A DNA stretch of 37,708 nucleotides from assembly GCA_022508205.1 (NCBI GenBank), contig JAFLVQ010000004.1, forward strand, positions 1-37,708. Direction: 5' to 3'. Positions 27,207 to 35,360 of this stretch are shown here, piece by piece. A program made the position numbers and the translations under genes. Source of the DNA: Spirochaetales bacterium. Lineage in GTDB: Bacteria; Spirochaetota; GWE2-31-10. Numbering within the stretch: position 1 is the first letter of the stretch; every line of letters starts with the position of its first letter. Below the pieces are notes generated by a model that searched no databases, had not been told where the DNA came from, and was given only the letters and a program-made list of their open reading frames with translations.

Positions 27207-28114
27207 TATTTCATCTCCATTTGACGAGTGTATTCACTTAAAAAAATGCCTCCGGCAACAGATACATTCAGGCTTTCTACATTGTCGGTTCCCGGAATTA
27301 TCAGCGATTCATCGAGTCTTTGCATAACATCTTTTGAAATACCGTCGGCTTCCTGTCCAAAAACGAGAATTATTTTTTTGCACATTGAGTATTCATACAC
27401 CGAAAGGCTGCTGTGGCTTGATGTCCCGACTATTTTGTAACCGTTTTTTCTTGCCCATAATATGAATTTTTTTGCGGATTCTATCCCGTAAAGATTCACG
27501 AACTCGCAGCCGCCCTCGCTCATTCGTGCCGTAGCCGGAGAAATGACGGTTTTTTCTCCGTTGACGACTAAATGTTTCCAGCCAAAATGTGCCATTACTC
27601 GCATCATTATTCCGATATTGTGCGGATTTACCACTCCGTCAAGCCATAAAATCGGGGCATTTGTCGGTAAATCTGCGATGGTTTTGGTTTTTACGGTTTT
27701 AGTCAATATCGCAATTCCTTCATGATGAGTCGAATCGGTAAGTTTTTTCAAATCCTCATCATCGATAATTCGATAAGCAATTTTTTTTGTACTGCAAAAT
27801 TTCAGCAATTCACCGAATTCTTTTACAAGTTCTTTTACCAAATAAACTTTTATAATGTCATTTTTGCGCTGTTTAAAAACAGTGTGGCACGTATGTACAC
27901 CGCAGTAAAACTGTTCGTTTTTTTTCTTGCTGTGAAGTTTATTTTTTGCCTCGCTGTTTTCGCTGTTATTGTTTTTCAGCACTTTTGTATTGTCGGAATT
28001 ATAAGAATCTTTACCGGAAACAAACGAAACGCGCTTATTTTTATTATACTTTTGCTTGCTGCTTTTTTTGTGATAATCAAAAACATTCCGATGGTCTATA
28101 ATTTTTTTTGACAT
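27206..28114 (-). CDS. TrmH-family (SpoU) RNA 2'-O-ribose methyltransferase
   Basis: The 302-residue protein has a basic, Asn/Lys-rich N-terminal tail (about 1-65), a substrate-binding SpoU_sub_bind-like domain (about 70-140) and the trefoil-knot SPOUT domain. Knot motifs are clear: motif 1 VVNPHNIGIMMRVMAHFGW, motif 2 ILVFGQEADGIS and motif 3 LNVSVAGGIFLSE. The target is probably 23S rRNA or tRNA. The N-terminal tail is poorly structured and lineage-specific. It has a good promoter with a palindrome over its -35 and is coupled to the MetH-activation gene. Confidence 0.88.
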   Translation of the reverse strand: MSKKIIDHRNVFDYHKKSSKQKYNKNKRVSFVSGKDSYNSDNTKVLKNNNSENSEAKNKLHSKKKNEQFYCGVHTCHTVFKQRKNDIIKVYLVKELVKEFGELLKFCSTKKIAYRIIDDEDLKKLTDSTHHEGIAILTKTVKTKTIADLPTNAPILWLDGVVNPHNIGIMMRVMAHFGWKHLVVNGEKTVISPATARMSEGGCEFVNLYGIESAKKFILWARKNGYKIVGTSSHSSLSVYEYSMCKKIILVFGQEADGISKDVMQRLDESLIIPGTDNVESLNVSVAGGIFLSEYTRQMEMK

Positions 28115-28148
28115 GAAATCCTCGCAGTTAAAAAATAAACTTTCGAGC

Positions 28149-28177
28149 AGTATATTAATTCATGATTGAAATTTCAA
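28149..28177 (-). promoter_or_regulatory. Promoter of the trmH-like gene
   Basis: On the minus strand, TTGAAA (28172-28177), a 17-nt spacer and TATACT (28149-28154) give 5/6 matches in both boxes. The predicted start leaves a short leader before a GAGG site and the ATG at 28114. Confidence 0.6.
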
Positions 28178-28179
28178 TC
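28164..28179. promoter_or_regulatory. 16-bp perfect palindrome in the divergent intergenic region
   Basis: GATTGAAATTTCAATC is a perfect palindrome and contains the -35 box of the trmH-like promoter. A further GATTGAA half-site lies at 28183-28189. It could be an operator. No regulator gene adjoins it. Confidence 0.4.
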
Positions 28180-28222
28180 GGTGATTGAAGAAACTTGGTC
28201 GTTGTTTTTGTGAAATTTAGTA

Positions 28223-28250
28223 TTGCATAACTTATAAATTGAATTATAGT
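28223..28250 (+). promoter_or_regulatory. Possible promoter of the RlmL-like gene, start-proximal
   Basis: TTGCAT (28223-28228), a 16-nt spacer and TATAGT (28245-28250) predict transcription starting at about 28257, only 1-2 nt before the ATG at 28259. No Shine-Dalgarno site is present. The mRNA could therefore be leaderless. Confidence 0.4.
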
Positions 28251-28258
28251 TGGCTGCT

Positions 28259-29464
28259 ATGTCATTGGAAAGAAGAATTAAAATACAAGTCAAAGGAAAA
28301 GCACACCAATTTTTCGCAGTGTATCCGCCGGGATTTGAAGACATCGGAATTTCGGAACTCAAAAATGCGGGAATTACTCAAATCGACGCTGTTGAAACGG
28401 GCGGAATTTTATTTACCGCAAAAATTCAGCAAATGATGCAGGCTGTTTTGCTATGCCGCGGCGCAGTCAGAATATTAATGCGGCTTGCACATTTTAAAGC
28501 ATCCAATTTTTCGATGTTGATGCGTCATCTGAAAAATAAAATCGTCTGGGAACTTTATCTGCCGCCTAAGTGCATTCCCGATTTTTCCGTATCGACTGCA
28601 AAATCAAGACTGTACCACGGCGACGCAATTGCCGAACACGCGAGGAAAGCGTTTATTTCGATGATGGGGCCCGATACTTCCCGACAGGAACAGACTGTTT
28701 ATATTCGCATTGTGAATGACAGGTGTACAATAAGTCTTGACTGCTGCGGAGAATCACTGTATCGGCGCGGATATAAAATGTACACGACGGATGCTCCGCT
28801 GCGTGAAAATCTTGCGTCACTTTTGATAGAACGAATTGCCGCGGAATTTCCCGAAAATCATTATGATGCTGTTTATGACCCGATGTGCGGCAGCGGAACA
28901 TTTCTTACCGAAGCCGCTTTGCAGACCGAAAAATTGCAGAGTAAACTTGCGGCTTTGCGCTCCTTTGCATTTCAGCATTGGCCTGTATATTCCGAAGCGG
29001 CTTTTAATTTTATCGCACGGCAGCAGCCTGCTGCGTTCAATGCCGTTTTTTCGAGTGACTTGCGAATTTTCGGAAGTGATATTGATACGGGAAATATACA
29101 GCTGACATCCGAAAATGCCGCGAATCTCGGTTTGACTGCGGTTAATAATTTTACCGAACAGTCGGAAGAACCTGCTGTCTATTTAATGCCTATTGATTTT
29201 TTTAGAACATCAAAGAAATTAATCCCATCTAAAGAAAAAATGCTTCTGATTTTTAATCCGCCGTACGGAAAGAGACTTAAAATCGATAAAAAAATATTTT
29301 TTGCTCACATAGGCAATCATTTAAAACGACATTATAAAAATTGCGATGCACTGGTTATCGTACCCGATGAGGAATCGGAAAAAGCCATGAAACTGCATTA
29401 TGAGAAAAAATGGATCTTCAAAAACGGCGGTCTGCCTGTCGCCGCACTGTTTTTCCATTTATGA
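28259..29464 (+). CDS. THUMP-domain class I rRNA methyltransferase (RlmL/YpsC-like)
   Basis: The 401-residue protein has a ferredoxin-like and THUMP N-terminal part (about 10-170, beginning FFAVYPPGFEDIGISELKNAG) and a Rossmann methyltransferase domain with motif I YDPMCGSGTFLTEAAL (about 204-220) and the NPPY catalytic motif in LLIFNPPYGKRL. This combination marks the RlmL N2-guanine branch (m2G2445 of 23S rRNA); the RlmK half of E. coli RlmL is absent. The ATG at 28259 has no ribosome site, and an in-frame TTG 3 codons upstream is no better. Its exact rRNA target is inferred only from family. Confidence 0.87.
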   Translation: MSLERRIKIQVKGKAHQFFAVYPPGFEDIGISELKNAGITQIDAVETGGILFTAKIQQMMQAVLLCRGAVRILMRLAHFKASNFSMLMRHLKNKIVWELYLPPKCIPDFSVSTAKSRLYHGDAIAEHARKAFISMMGPDTSRQEQTVYIRIVNDRCTISLDCCGESLYRRGYKMYTTDAPLRENLASLLIERIAAEFPENHYDAVYDPMCGSGTFLTEAALQTEKLQSKLAALRSFAFQHWPVYSEAAFNFIARQQPAAFNAVFSSDLRIFGSDIDTGNIQLTSENAANLGLTAVNNFTEQSEEPAVYLMPIDFFRTSKKLIPSKEKMLLIFNPPYGKRLKIDKKIFFAHIGNHLKRHYKNCDALVIVPDEESEKAMKLHYEKKWIFKNGGLPVAALFFHL

Positions 29465-29484
29465 GTATAATGCCAGAATTATAC
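29465..29484 (+). repeat. Small hairpin after the RlmL-like gene
   Basis: GTATAAT (29465-29471) and ATTATAC (29478-29484) form a perfect 7-bp hairpin with a 6-nt loop right after the stop codon. No T-run follows, so termination is doubtful; it may stabilise the 3' end. Confidence 0.4.
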
Positions 29485-29515
29485 GTGCAGTATAGTTCTC
29501 AAATCATGTGATTCC

Positions 29516-29544
29516 TTGACATCGACATGGATTTTGCCTATTAT
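29516..29544 (+). promoter_or_regulatory. adk promoter
   Basis: TTGACA (29516-29521), a 17-nt spacer and TATTAT (29539-29544) make the best consensus sigma70 promoter in the window. The leader is about 28 nt with an AAAGGTGA ribosome site. Confidence 0.8.
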
Positions 29545-29578
29545 CTCGCATATTTTTATTTTTTAAAGGTGAAACATC

Positions 29579-30208
29579 ATGAAGCTAATTTTTTTTGGAG
29601 CTCCCGGTGCAGGGAAAGGGACTATTGCCAAACAGTTGAAAGAAAGTGCCGGAATTCCTCACATCAGTACCGGAGATATTTTCCGTGAAAATATTAAAAA
29701 GCAAACCGAATTGGGAAAAAAAGTAAAAGCGATTCTCGATGCGGGCGAACTTGTTCCCGACGAGCTGACTATTTCTCTTGTAGAAAGTCGCGTAAAAGAA
29801 GATGACTGCAAGAATGGCTACATCCTTGACGGATTTCCCAGAACAATGGTTCAGGCAGAAGCTTGGAGCAAGATCGATGAAGCCGATGCGGCGATTTACT
29901 TTGATATTGAAGACGCAGAAGTTGTTCGCCGTTTGGGCGGCAGAAGAACATGTCCTTCATGCCAAGCGATTTTCCATGTGGAAACAAATAAACCTAAACT
30001 CGAAGGAGTTTGCGATAACTGCGGTGCGGCACTTGTTATTCGTCCCGATGATGCAGCAGATGCAATTCAAAACAGATTAAAAGTTTATCACAACCAAACA
30101 GAGCCATTATTGGATTACTACACAAAACGCGGAAAAGTAATTTCCGTAAATGCGGTCGGAACGCCGGAAGCTGTGTTTAACGAACTGCAAAGTAAACTGA
30201 AAAAATAA
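29579..30208 (+). CDS. adk: Adenylate kinase, zinc-LID type
   Basis: Adk interconverts ATP + AMP and 2 ADP. The 209-residue protein has the P-loop GAPGAGKGT (7-15), the AMP-binding HISTGDIFRENI and DGFPRT, and a LID domain with four cysteines C125, C128, C145 and C148 in the Zn-binding CxxC...CxxC arrangement found in many Gram-positive and spirochete enzymes. Length is normal. It stands alone under a strong promoter and ends at an intrinsic terminator. Confidence 0.97.
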   Translation: MKLIFFGAPGAGKGTIAKQLKESAGIPHISTGDIFRENIKKQTELGKKVKAILDAGELVPDELTISLVESRVKEDDCKNGYILDGFPRTMVQAEAWSKIDEADAAIYFDIEDAEVVRRLGGRRTCPSCQAIFHVETNKPKLEGVCDNCGAALVIRPDDAADAIQNRLKVYHNQTEPLLDYYTKRGKVISVNAVGTPEAVFNELQSKLKK

Positions 30209-30225
30209 TCAATTCCAATCAAGTG

Positions 30226-30267
30226 GGACTGTCTGAAAAACAGAATGTTTTTAGGCAGTCCTTTTTT
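30226..30267 (+). terminator. adk terminator
   Basis: GGACTGTCTGAAAAA pairs with TTTTTAGGCAGTCC through a stem with one wobble and a bulge, followed by TTTTTT. Confidence 0.85.
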
Positions 30268-30287
30268 ATGTTCCGATACAATGAAAT

Positions 30288-30319
30288 AAAAAAACCGGCA
30301 AGTTTAAAACCTGCCGGCT
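30288..30319 (-). terminator. Terminator of the GH13 lipoprotein gene
   Basis: On the minus strand AGCCGGCAGG...CTTGCCGG forms a GC-rich hairpin (CCGGCA at 30295-30300, TGCCGG at 30312-30317) followed by TTTTTTT. It sits back to back with the adk terminator. Confidence 0.85.
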
Positions 30320-30339
30320 GATAAATCAATCATTAAAAC

Positions 30340-33300
30340 TTATTTCTTCAAATATGCTCCGTCTTCACCGATTTTGCTATAAGCATGATCATTGTCAAGA
30401 ACATATATTCGCATATTTCCTTGACCGATAGCGTCAGTTGTAATTGTAGAACCGCTTACTCTGGTACCGGTAATTACTTCGGTGTAATTTCCGTTTGGAA
30501 CTCCGGTGAAAGTTGCACTGCCGTTTATCGCAACGCAAGCGAAACTGTCGGTTCCGTCTGCTGTGTAGCGGCGTTTGAATGCGATTTGACCATTGCAGCC
30601 CTGTGTGGAATACTGGCCTTTTTGCAGAGCAGGAATTGCACGTCTGATTTTATTCAATCGGATAATGTGCTGCGCAAGATCGTGCTTCAATGTGCTGGCA
30701 ACTGTTCCGCTTGCAGTGAAATCGCCGTAACCTGTTGCCGTTACAGATCCTTTAAGATGGTCCCCGAAGTAAGCACGTCCCGATTTTTCAAGCGGAACAC
30801 GTCCGTTTGCAGGGTCGATGCAAAGTCCTTTCTGGAATTCAATTTCCGAACCGTAGTAAATGCACGGAATTCCTCGGAATGTAAAAATCAAGTTGAGTTT
30901 GTCCGGCCAATAACCGTTGAAACGTTTGTCTTCAGGTGCATTGTCAGGAGCATAGTCGTGGCTGTCGACGTACGTTACGTTCCAAGTCGCGTCATTAAAG
31001 TCAGGGTCGTTTGTATCAACCGCAGTGCGGAATGCGTCTCCGGCTTCTCTGAATGCCCAGTGCATTGGGAAGTCAATCTGGTCGAGATAGCTTCTCATAC
31101 TGTAGTCGGGAGCGTGGTATTCGTTGCCCTTCAGCAGATGATTTGCGATTTCGCCATCCCGTGTAGGATGATTGAAACTTGACTTATACTTTTCAAAATG
31201 AGCAGTTGCCGAAGCACTGTTTGTTTTGTGATCTGTATCACTCCAAGGAAAACTGTCCTCTTCTTTCCATGTGTAGAATGCAGGCGAAAGAGCGGGAACT
31301 CCTTCATTCCAGCGACCGCGATAACGTGCACACGTTTCACCGAAGATATAGAAATTCTCACCGCCGGCTTGCATAAATTCCGGAATAAATGCCTTGTTGA
31401 ATGTCAATCGGCTGATATGTTTTACCGTATCGATTCGGAATGCGTCTACTCCCATTTCGATATATTTAATATAAGCATCTCTTAAATATTTGAATACAGT
31501 CGGATTTTCCGTATTCAAGTCAACACAGTCTCCGGCCATTTGACCGAGCTGGCAGTTTTCGCTGTTCCAATCAATCATCTTTGCATGATGATAAATAAAA
31601 TCCGTGTCGATTGAATCTTCTTTCATTGCGTTGATTCTTGCTCCATACTGAACTCCGCCGGCAGCAGTGTCATAATCGGAGGCACCCGCCATGGAAAGTC
31701 CTTTCATTAAATGATTATATTGTTTGCCGTTTTTGGCAACTTTCATAAACGGACTTCGCGGTGTCGAAGTAGGTGTCGGAATATCTTTGTTCACATACGG
31801 AGTAGTTTCCTTGTCGAACATGTGGAAAAGATTCTTTTCACCGAAGTTTCCTGTGTGATTCAAAACAATATCCTGAATAACTTTAATTCCCTTAGCGTGA
31901 CAGGCGTTGATAAAGTCTTGGTATTTGTAGTCTGTTGATTCGTAACGCGGGTCAACTGTGCTGAAGTCGTATGCATGATAGCCATGGTAGTCGATACCGG
32001 AGGCGTTTTGTACAACAGGAGTAATCCAAATCGCACTGAATCCAAGTGCTTTGATGTAATCGAGTTTTTCGGCAAGTCCTTTAAAATCGCCGCGCCAAGC
32101 GCAGTCTGAGGGAGAACCGAACGGAAGATATTCGCCGCCTTCATCCCAGCAGTATTCGTTGTTGCTTGGGTCGCCGTCATAGAATCTTGTTGTCATTACA
32201 AAGTAAATTGTTTCTTCTCGGAAATCACTTGAAACCTTTTCTTTTACTTCGATTGTTTTGCTTGCTGTTTCGGATTTGGCACCTTCGTTATCGGTTACGG
32301 TAAGGTATAAAGTTACCGTTGTTTCATTTTCGGGAAATATAACTTCGCAAGTTTGTTTGTTGTTACCGTTTTTAATAGTAGTAGCACCGCTGACTTCCCA
32401 CTCGTAACTTGCGATTGTTCCGTTAGGGTCGTATGAACTTGCGCCGCTGAAAGTAACGGTTGCGCCCGGCGATACTCTTCCCGCGCCGCTGATTACCGCT
32501 ACCGGCGGACGATTTGCATTATCTGTTTTTAAATTCAGTGATACTCCGTCGGAAATATTACCGGCAGAATCTATGGCAACTGCGGTAATTGTGTAGCTTC
32601 CGTTCGGAACTTCGCCGCTGTCCCATTTATAGGTTGTGGAATAAACGGTTCCGCTTGCGGTGATTGATGCAATAGTTGTACTGTCGAGCATAAGCTCTAT
32701 TTTTGCAAGATTTTTGTCATCGGTTGCGGAAATCGTAAATGTTACATTATTAGAAACGGTTCCTGTTTGATCCGATGTAAAACTTACAATTACAGGTTTG
32801 GCGGTATCTTCCGGATTGAAATCGGTCCAATTTCCGTCTTTGTACCACCATTCACCTGCATCGCGGCTAAGGTTGGCTGTTTGTTCCGACCAGCCGCCTG
32901 TTGCTTTTGTAAAAATAATATTTGCTTTGGTAACATTGAATGTATAAGTATACCAAGAAGAATTCCCTTCTTTTGTCATTGTAAAATGCTTTTGGTTTAT
33001 AGAAGAATCGGAAGTTTCCCAAACGTAGCAGTTTATATATCCGTAAGCATGAAGAACAATTCTGTCCGTAATCACAGCCTTGTAATGTACTATTAAAGTA
33101 TATGTTACAGTGCCGCCGTCTGTCGATGTAAGGACGATTTCTATCATTTTGTCGGCGGAACTTCCGTCTTCGGAAACTTTCACGGTGCAGGCTTTTCCGC
33201 TTGTTGCCGATTGCCCGTCGATTGTAAAGTTTTTGGTATTATCATTTACTACTGCGGTAATCTCGGCCGACGTATTATCGGAATTGATATTCATTATACT

Positions 33301-34791
33301 GCTTACAGGCACATTTTCGCTGTTTACGGTTAATGAAAGCAGTTCGGCAGTACTTGATTTTTCTATATTCAGCGTATACGTTTTTGTCGTTGTTTTATCT
33401 TCTGCCGTTACCGTAATGGTTACTGTGCTCGGTACGCTTACTTCAAGTCCGGTGAGTGACTGACCGTTGATTTTTACGGTTGCGCCCTCTTCTTCCGGTG
33501 TCACGGTGATTTTGACTTTTGATTCGGAAGTAGATACGGTCATTGAACCGGAAACAGCTATTGATTTTCCGTCTACCGTAACACTTTTCAAATTGGCATT
33601 GCTGTTTTTCTCTTCGGCCTTTCTCGTTACTTTTATTGTGTATGTTGTGCTGTTGATTTGATTTGCCGCAGTAACTTTTACGCTTAAAGTAGTTTCGCCT
33701 TCTTTTAAGTCGTAAGTTGTTCCCGAAACTTTATCTGCGGAAGCTCCGACGTCTTTGATAGTGAATAGCATTGCTGCCGATTTGACGTTGTAATCCACTG
33801 TCGCAGTGTAATTTGTTGTGCTTTCGGAAAATTTCGGTGACAAATCAATTGAATCGTCTCCGGCGAGTAATTGCAATGATGACAATGCAGATACATTGGA
33901 AGCATTTTCCTCTGCCCGTGTAATCAACAGAGTATACATATTGATTTTAGCGGTTTTTGATTCTACACGAACAGAAATTGTTTGCGTAACTCCGGGTTCC
34001 AATGCCAATTCTTCGTTGTTAGGAGTGAGAGCTACTGTGCAGGAAGCGCTTTCCGCTTTGACAGTAACCGAATTTACTCCGTACGGAACGCCGACTGTAT
34101 ACTCATTTTGTGTTCTCTTGAAATTTTCAAGGTAATTTGTTCCGTTACTGTCTATAACTTCCAAGCTGTCAAGATAGGCTCCTTCGGCATCGATAACGGA
34201 ATAGCGATGTTCTATGACTTTTGATTTTATGCTGCCTCTTACGGCAAGAGCTTTAATCGTGTAATTACCTGCCGGAAGTGCGAAAGGTTCTTCGTACTCG
34301 TCCAAATCTTCCGTAGGTTCGCTTCCGTTTGTCGTGTAGTATATTTTTGTACCGTATATATTATGAGCAAGCGTAATTTTTTCGCTTGTCGTGATTTCGT
34401 CTTTGTCCGGATCGATAGTCGGATCCGAGATGTAAACTGAAAATTTGTTTTCCACAACAGGAGATTCATTGTATTTGCTGTGATAAAGGCGCGCTTTGAT
34501 TGTGCATGATTCTTTCAGCGTAATTCCTTTGCTTGGGTCGTAGAAGAGCGAATCTTTGCTCGACAGATCCGGTTCGGTTCCGTCTGTAGTATAGTAAAGA
34601 TTGGCATCGCTCGGCGAATAGTCAAAGCGTATTACTGTTCCGTATTCTACCTTATTATCTGTGGTAAGAAATGTAGGGCTGGCTAATGTTTTTTTACCCT
34701 GTGTAACAATGCTTGTATTTGTTATGTTTGTACAGGAAAAGATTATGATAAAACTTAAAATACATGCGCAAAAAAAGCGACTTTTTCTCAT
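30340..34791 (-). CDS. Multimodular surface GH13 alpha-amylase-type lipoprotein
   Basis: The 1483-residue protein begins with a lipoprotein signal peptide (lipobox IFS-C20, relaxed spirochete style). Modules follow in order: two chitobiase-type beta domains (about 34-120, 125-205), four cadherin-like beta sandwiches (about 205-575), a starch-binding CBM26-like module with aromatic residues (about 575-660, GEWWYKDGNWTDF), an Ig-like domain (about 664-757), a PKD domain (about 757-853) and a GH13 barrel (about 858-1400). Catalytic residues are visible: IQDIVLNHT, DAFRIDTVKH (nucleophile), FGETCARY (acid/base) and VDSHD. A C-terminal beta domain follows. It should hydrolyse starch outside the cell, feeding the cytosolic pullulanase. 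Confidence 0.9.
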   Translation of the reverse strand: MRKSRFFCACILSFIIIFSCTNITNTSIVTQGKKTLASPTFLTTDNKVEYGTVIRFDYSPSDANLYYTTDGTEPDLSSKDSLFYDPSKGITLKESCTIKARLYHSKYNESPVVENKFSVYISDPTIDPDKDEITTSEKITLAHNIYGTKIYYTTNGSEPTEDLDEYEEPFALPAGNYTIKALAVRGSIKSKVIEHRYSVIDAEGAYLDSLEVIDSNGTNYLENFKRTQNEYTVGVPYGVNSVTVKAESASCTVALTPNNEELALEPGVTQTISVRVESKTAKINMYTLLITRAEENASNVSALSSLQLLAGDDSIDLSPKFSESTTNYTATVDYNVKSAAMLFTIKDVGASADKVSGTTYDLKEGETTLSVKVTAANQINSTTYTIKVTRKAEEKNSNANLKSVTVDGKSIAVSGSMTVSTSESKVKITVTPEEEGATVKINGQSLTGLEVSVPSTVTITVTAEDKTTTKTYTLNIEKSSTAELLSLTVNSENVPVSSIMNINSDNTSAEITAVVNDNTKNFTIDGQSATSGKACTVKVSEDGSSADKMIEIVLTSTDGGTVTYTLIVHYKAVITDRIVLHAYGYINCYVWETSDSSINQKHFTMTKEGNSSWYTYTFNVTKANIIFTKATGGWSEQTANLSRDAGEWWYKDGNWTDFNPEDTAKPVIVSFTSDQTGTVSNNVTFTISATDDKNLAKIELMLDSTTIASITASGTVYSTTYKWDSGEVPNGSYTITAVAIDSAGNISDGVSLNLKTDNANRPPVAVISGAGRVSPGATVTFSGASSYDPNGTIASYEWEVSGATTIKNGNNKQTCEVIFPENETTVTLYLTVTDNEGAKSETASKTIEVKEKVSSDFREETIYFVMTTRFYDGDPSNNEYCWDEGGEYLPFGSPSDCAWRGDFKGLAEKLDYIKALGFSAIWITPVVQNASGIDYHGYHAYDFSTVDPRYESTDYKYQDFINACHAKGIKVIQDIVLNHTGNFGEKNLFHMFDKETTPYVNKDIPTPTSTPRSPFMKVAKNGKQYNHLMKGLSMAGASDYDTAAGGVQYGARINAMKEDSIDTDFIYHHAKMIDWNSENCQLGQMAGDCVDLNTENPTVFKYLRDAYIKYIEMGVDAFRIDTVKHISRLTFNKAFIPEFMQAGGENFYIFGETCARYRGRWNEGVPALSPAFYTWKEEDSFPWSDTDHKTNSASATAHFEKYKSSFNHPTRDGEIANHLLKGNEYHAPDYSMRSYLDQIDFPMHWAFREAGDAFRTAVDTNDPDFNDATWNVTYVDSHDYAPDNAPEDKRFNGYWPDKLNLIFTFRGIPCIYYGSEIEFQKGLCIDPANGRVPLEKSGRAYFGDHLKGSVTATGYGDFTASGTVASTLKHDLAQHIIRLNKIRRAIPALQKGQYSTQGCNGQIAFKRRYTADGTDSFACVAINGSATFTGVPNGNYTEVITGTRVSGSTITTDAIGQGNMRIYVLDNDHAYSKIGEDGAYLKK

Positions 34792-34891
34792 ATTTTAATG
34801 TCTCCTTTGTTTATTTCATTTTATTAAGGCGCATAAGCAATTATTACGCCAGTGACCGGTTAATGATTCAGTAAGTATAGAATTTAGAAGC

Positions 34892-34919
34892 AGTATAGTT
34901 CGGGTTCAGTGTGTTACAA
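34892..34919 (-). promoter_or_regulatory. Putative promoter of the GH13 lipoprotein gene
   Basis: On the minus strand TTGTAA (34914-34919) and TATACT (34892-34897) are 16 nt apart. The -35 lies inside the first repeat unit. The leader would be about 95 nt and ends with AAGGAG 10 nt before the ATG. Confidence 0.4.
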
Positions 34920-35272
34920 AGGGACAGACCTTGATTCCAAGTTGGTATACAGGCCTGACCCTTTTTGTGTCCGGCTTGTACGGATTCGGCGTGTTGCAAA
35001 GGGACAGACCTTGATTCCAAGTTGGTATACAGGTCTGACCCTTTTTGTGTCCGGCTTATACGGATTCGGCGTGCAACAGGGGGACAGGCCCTGATTCTAA
35101 TTTAGGATACAGGTCTGACCCTTTTTGTGTCCGGCTTATACGGATTCAGTGTGTTGCAAAGGGACAGGCCCTAATTCTAATTTAGGATACAGGTCTGACC
35201 CTTTTTGTGTCCGGCTTATACGGGTTCGGCGTGTTACAAGGGGACAGGCCCTGATTCTAATTTGGTATAGAA
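34898..35272 (+). repeat. 80-bp tandem array of terminator-like hairpins
   Basis: Left arms GGGACAGACC or GGGACAGGCC recur exactly every 80 nt at 34921, 35001, 35081, 35161 and 35241. The first four copies complete a 41-nt hairpin with right arm GGTCTGACCC (GGCCTG variant in copy 1) followed by TTTTT; copy 5 is cut off after the loop. Between hairpins is a conserved 39-nt spacer containing GTCCGGCTTATACGGATTC. Two loop types occur: CCAAGTTGG (copies 1, 2) and CTAATTTAG (copies 3, 4), a paired change that keeps an inner stem. The array resembles REP-type or MITE-type elements, and each unit could terminate plus-strand transcripts. Confidence 0.85.
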
Positions 35273-35275
35273 CAA

Positions 35276-35338
35276 GATTCCGCCGCATCGAAGAATATTC
35301 GTAATGGAGGAGTTACGGACACCGATGAAGGCGGAATC
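35276..35338. repeat. Structured 63-nt inverted repeat next to the array
   Basis: GATTCCGCC (35276-35284) pairs with GGCGGAATC (35330-35338); inside, CATCG pairs with CGATG and CGTAA with TTACG around TGGAGGAG. This multibranch element begins 4 nt after the truncated fifth array copy. No T-run follows, so it is not a typical terminator. It may be a separate mobile-element end or a structured RNA. Confidence 0.55.
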
Positions 35339-35360
35339 AATTTAATATATAACCAAAACA

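Noticed and set aside
27722-28111. Plus-strand membrane-like ORF of 129 codons
   Set aside because: It is antisense to the trmH-like gene; Lys/Asn-rich codons read backwards give Phe/Ile/Leu.
33110-33463. Plus-strand ORF opposite the GH13 gene
   Set aside because: It is antisense to clear beta-sandwich coding sequence; its hydrophobic, Val/Ser-rich product mirrors Thr/Asn-rich codons.
34909-35094. 61-codon ORF in the repeat array
   Set aside because: It is produced by the repeat; the 80-nt period shifts frame in each unit, and there is no ribosome site.
34898-35272. CRISPR array
   Set aside because: Both the hairpin and the intervening 39 nt are conserved between units, so there are no unique spacers, and no cas genes are nearby.
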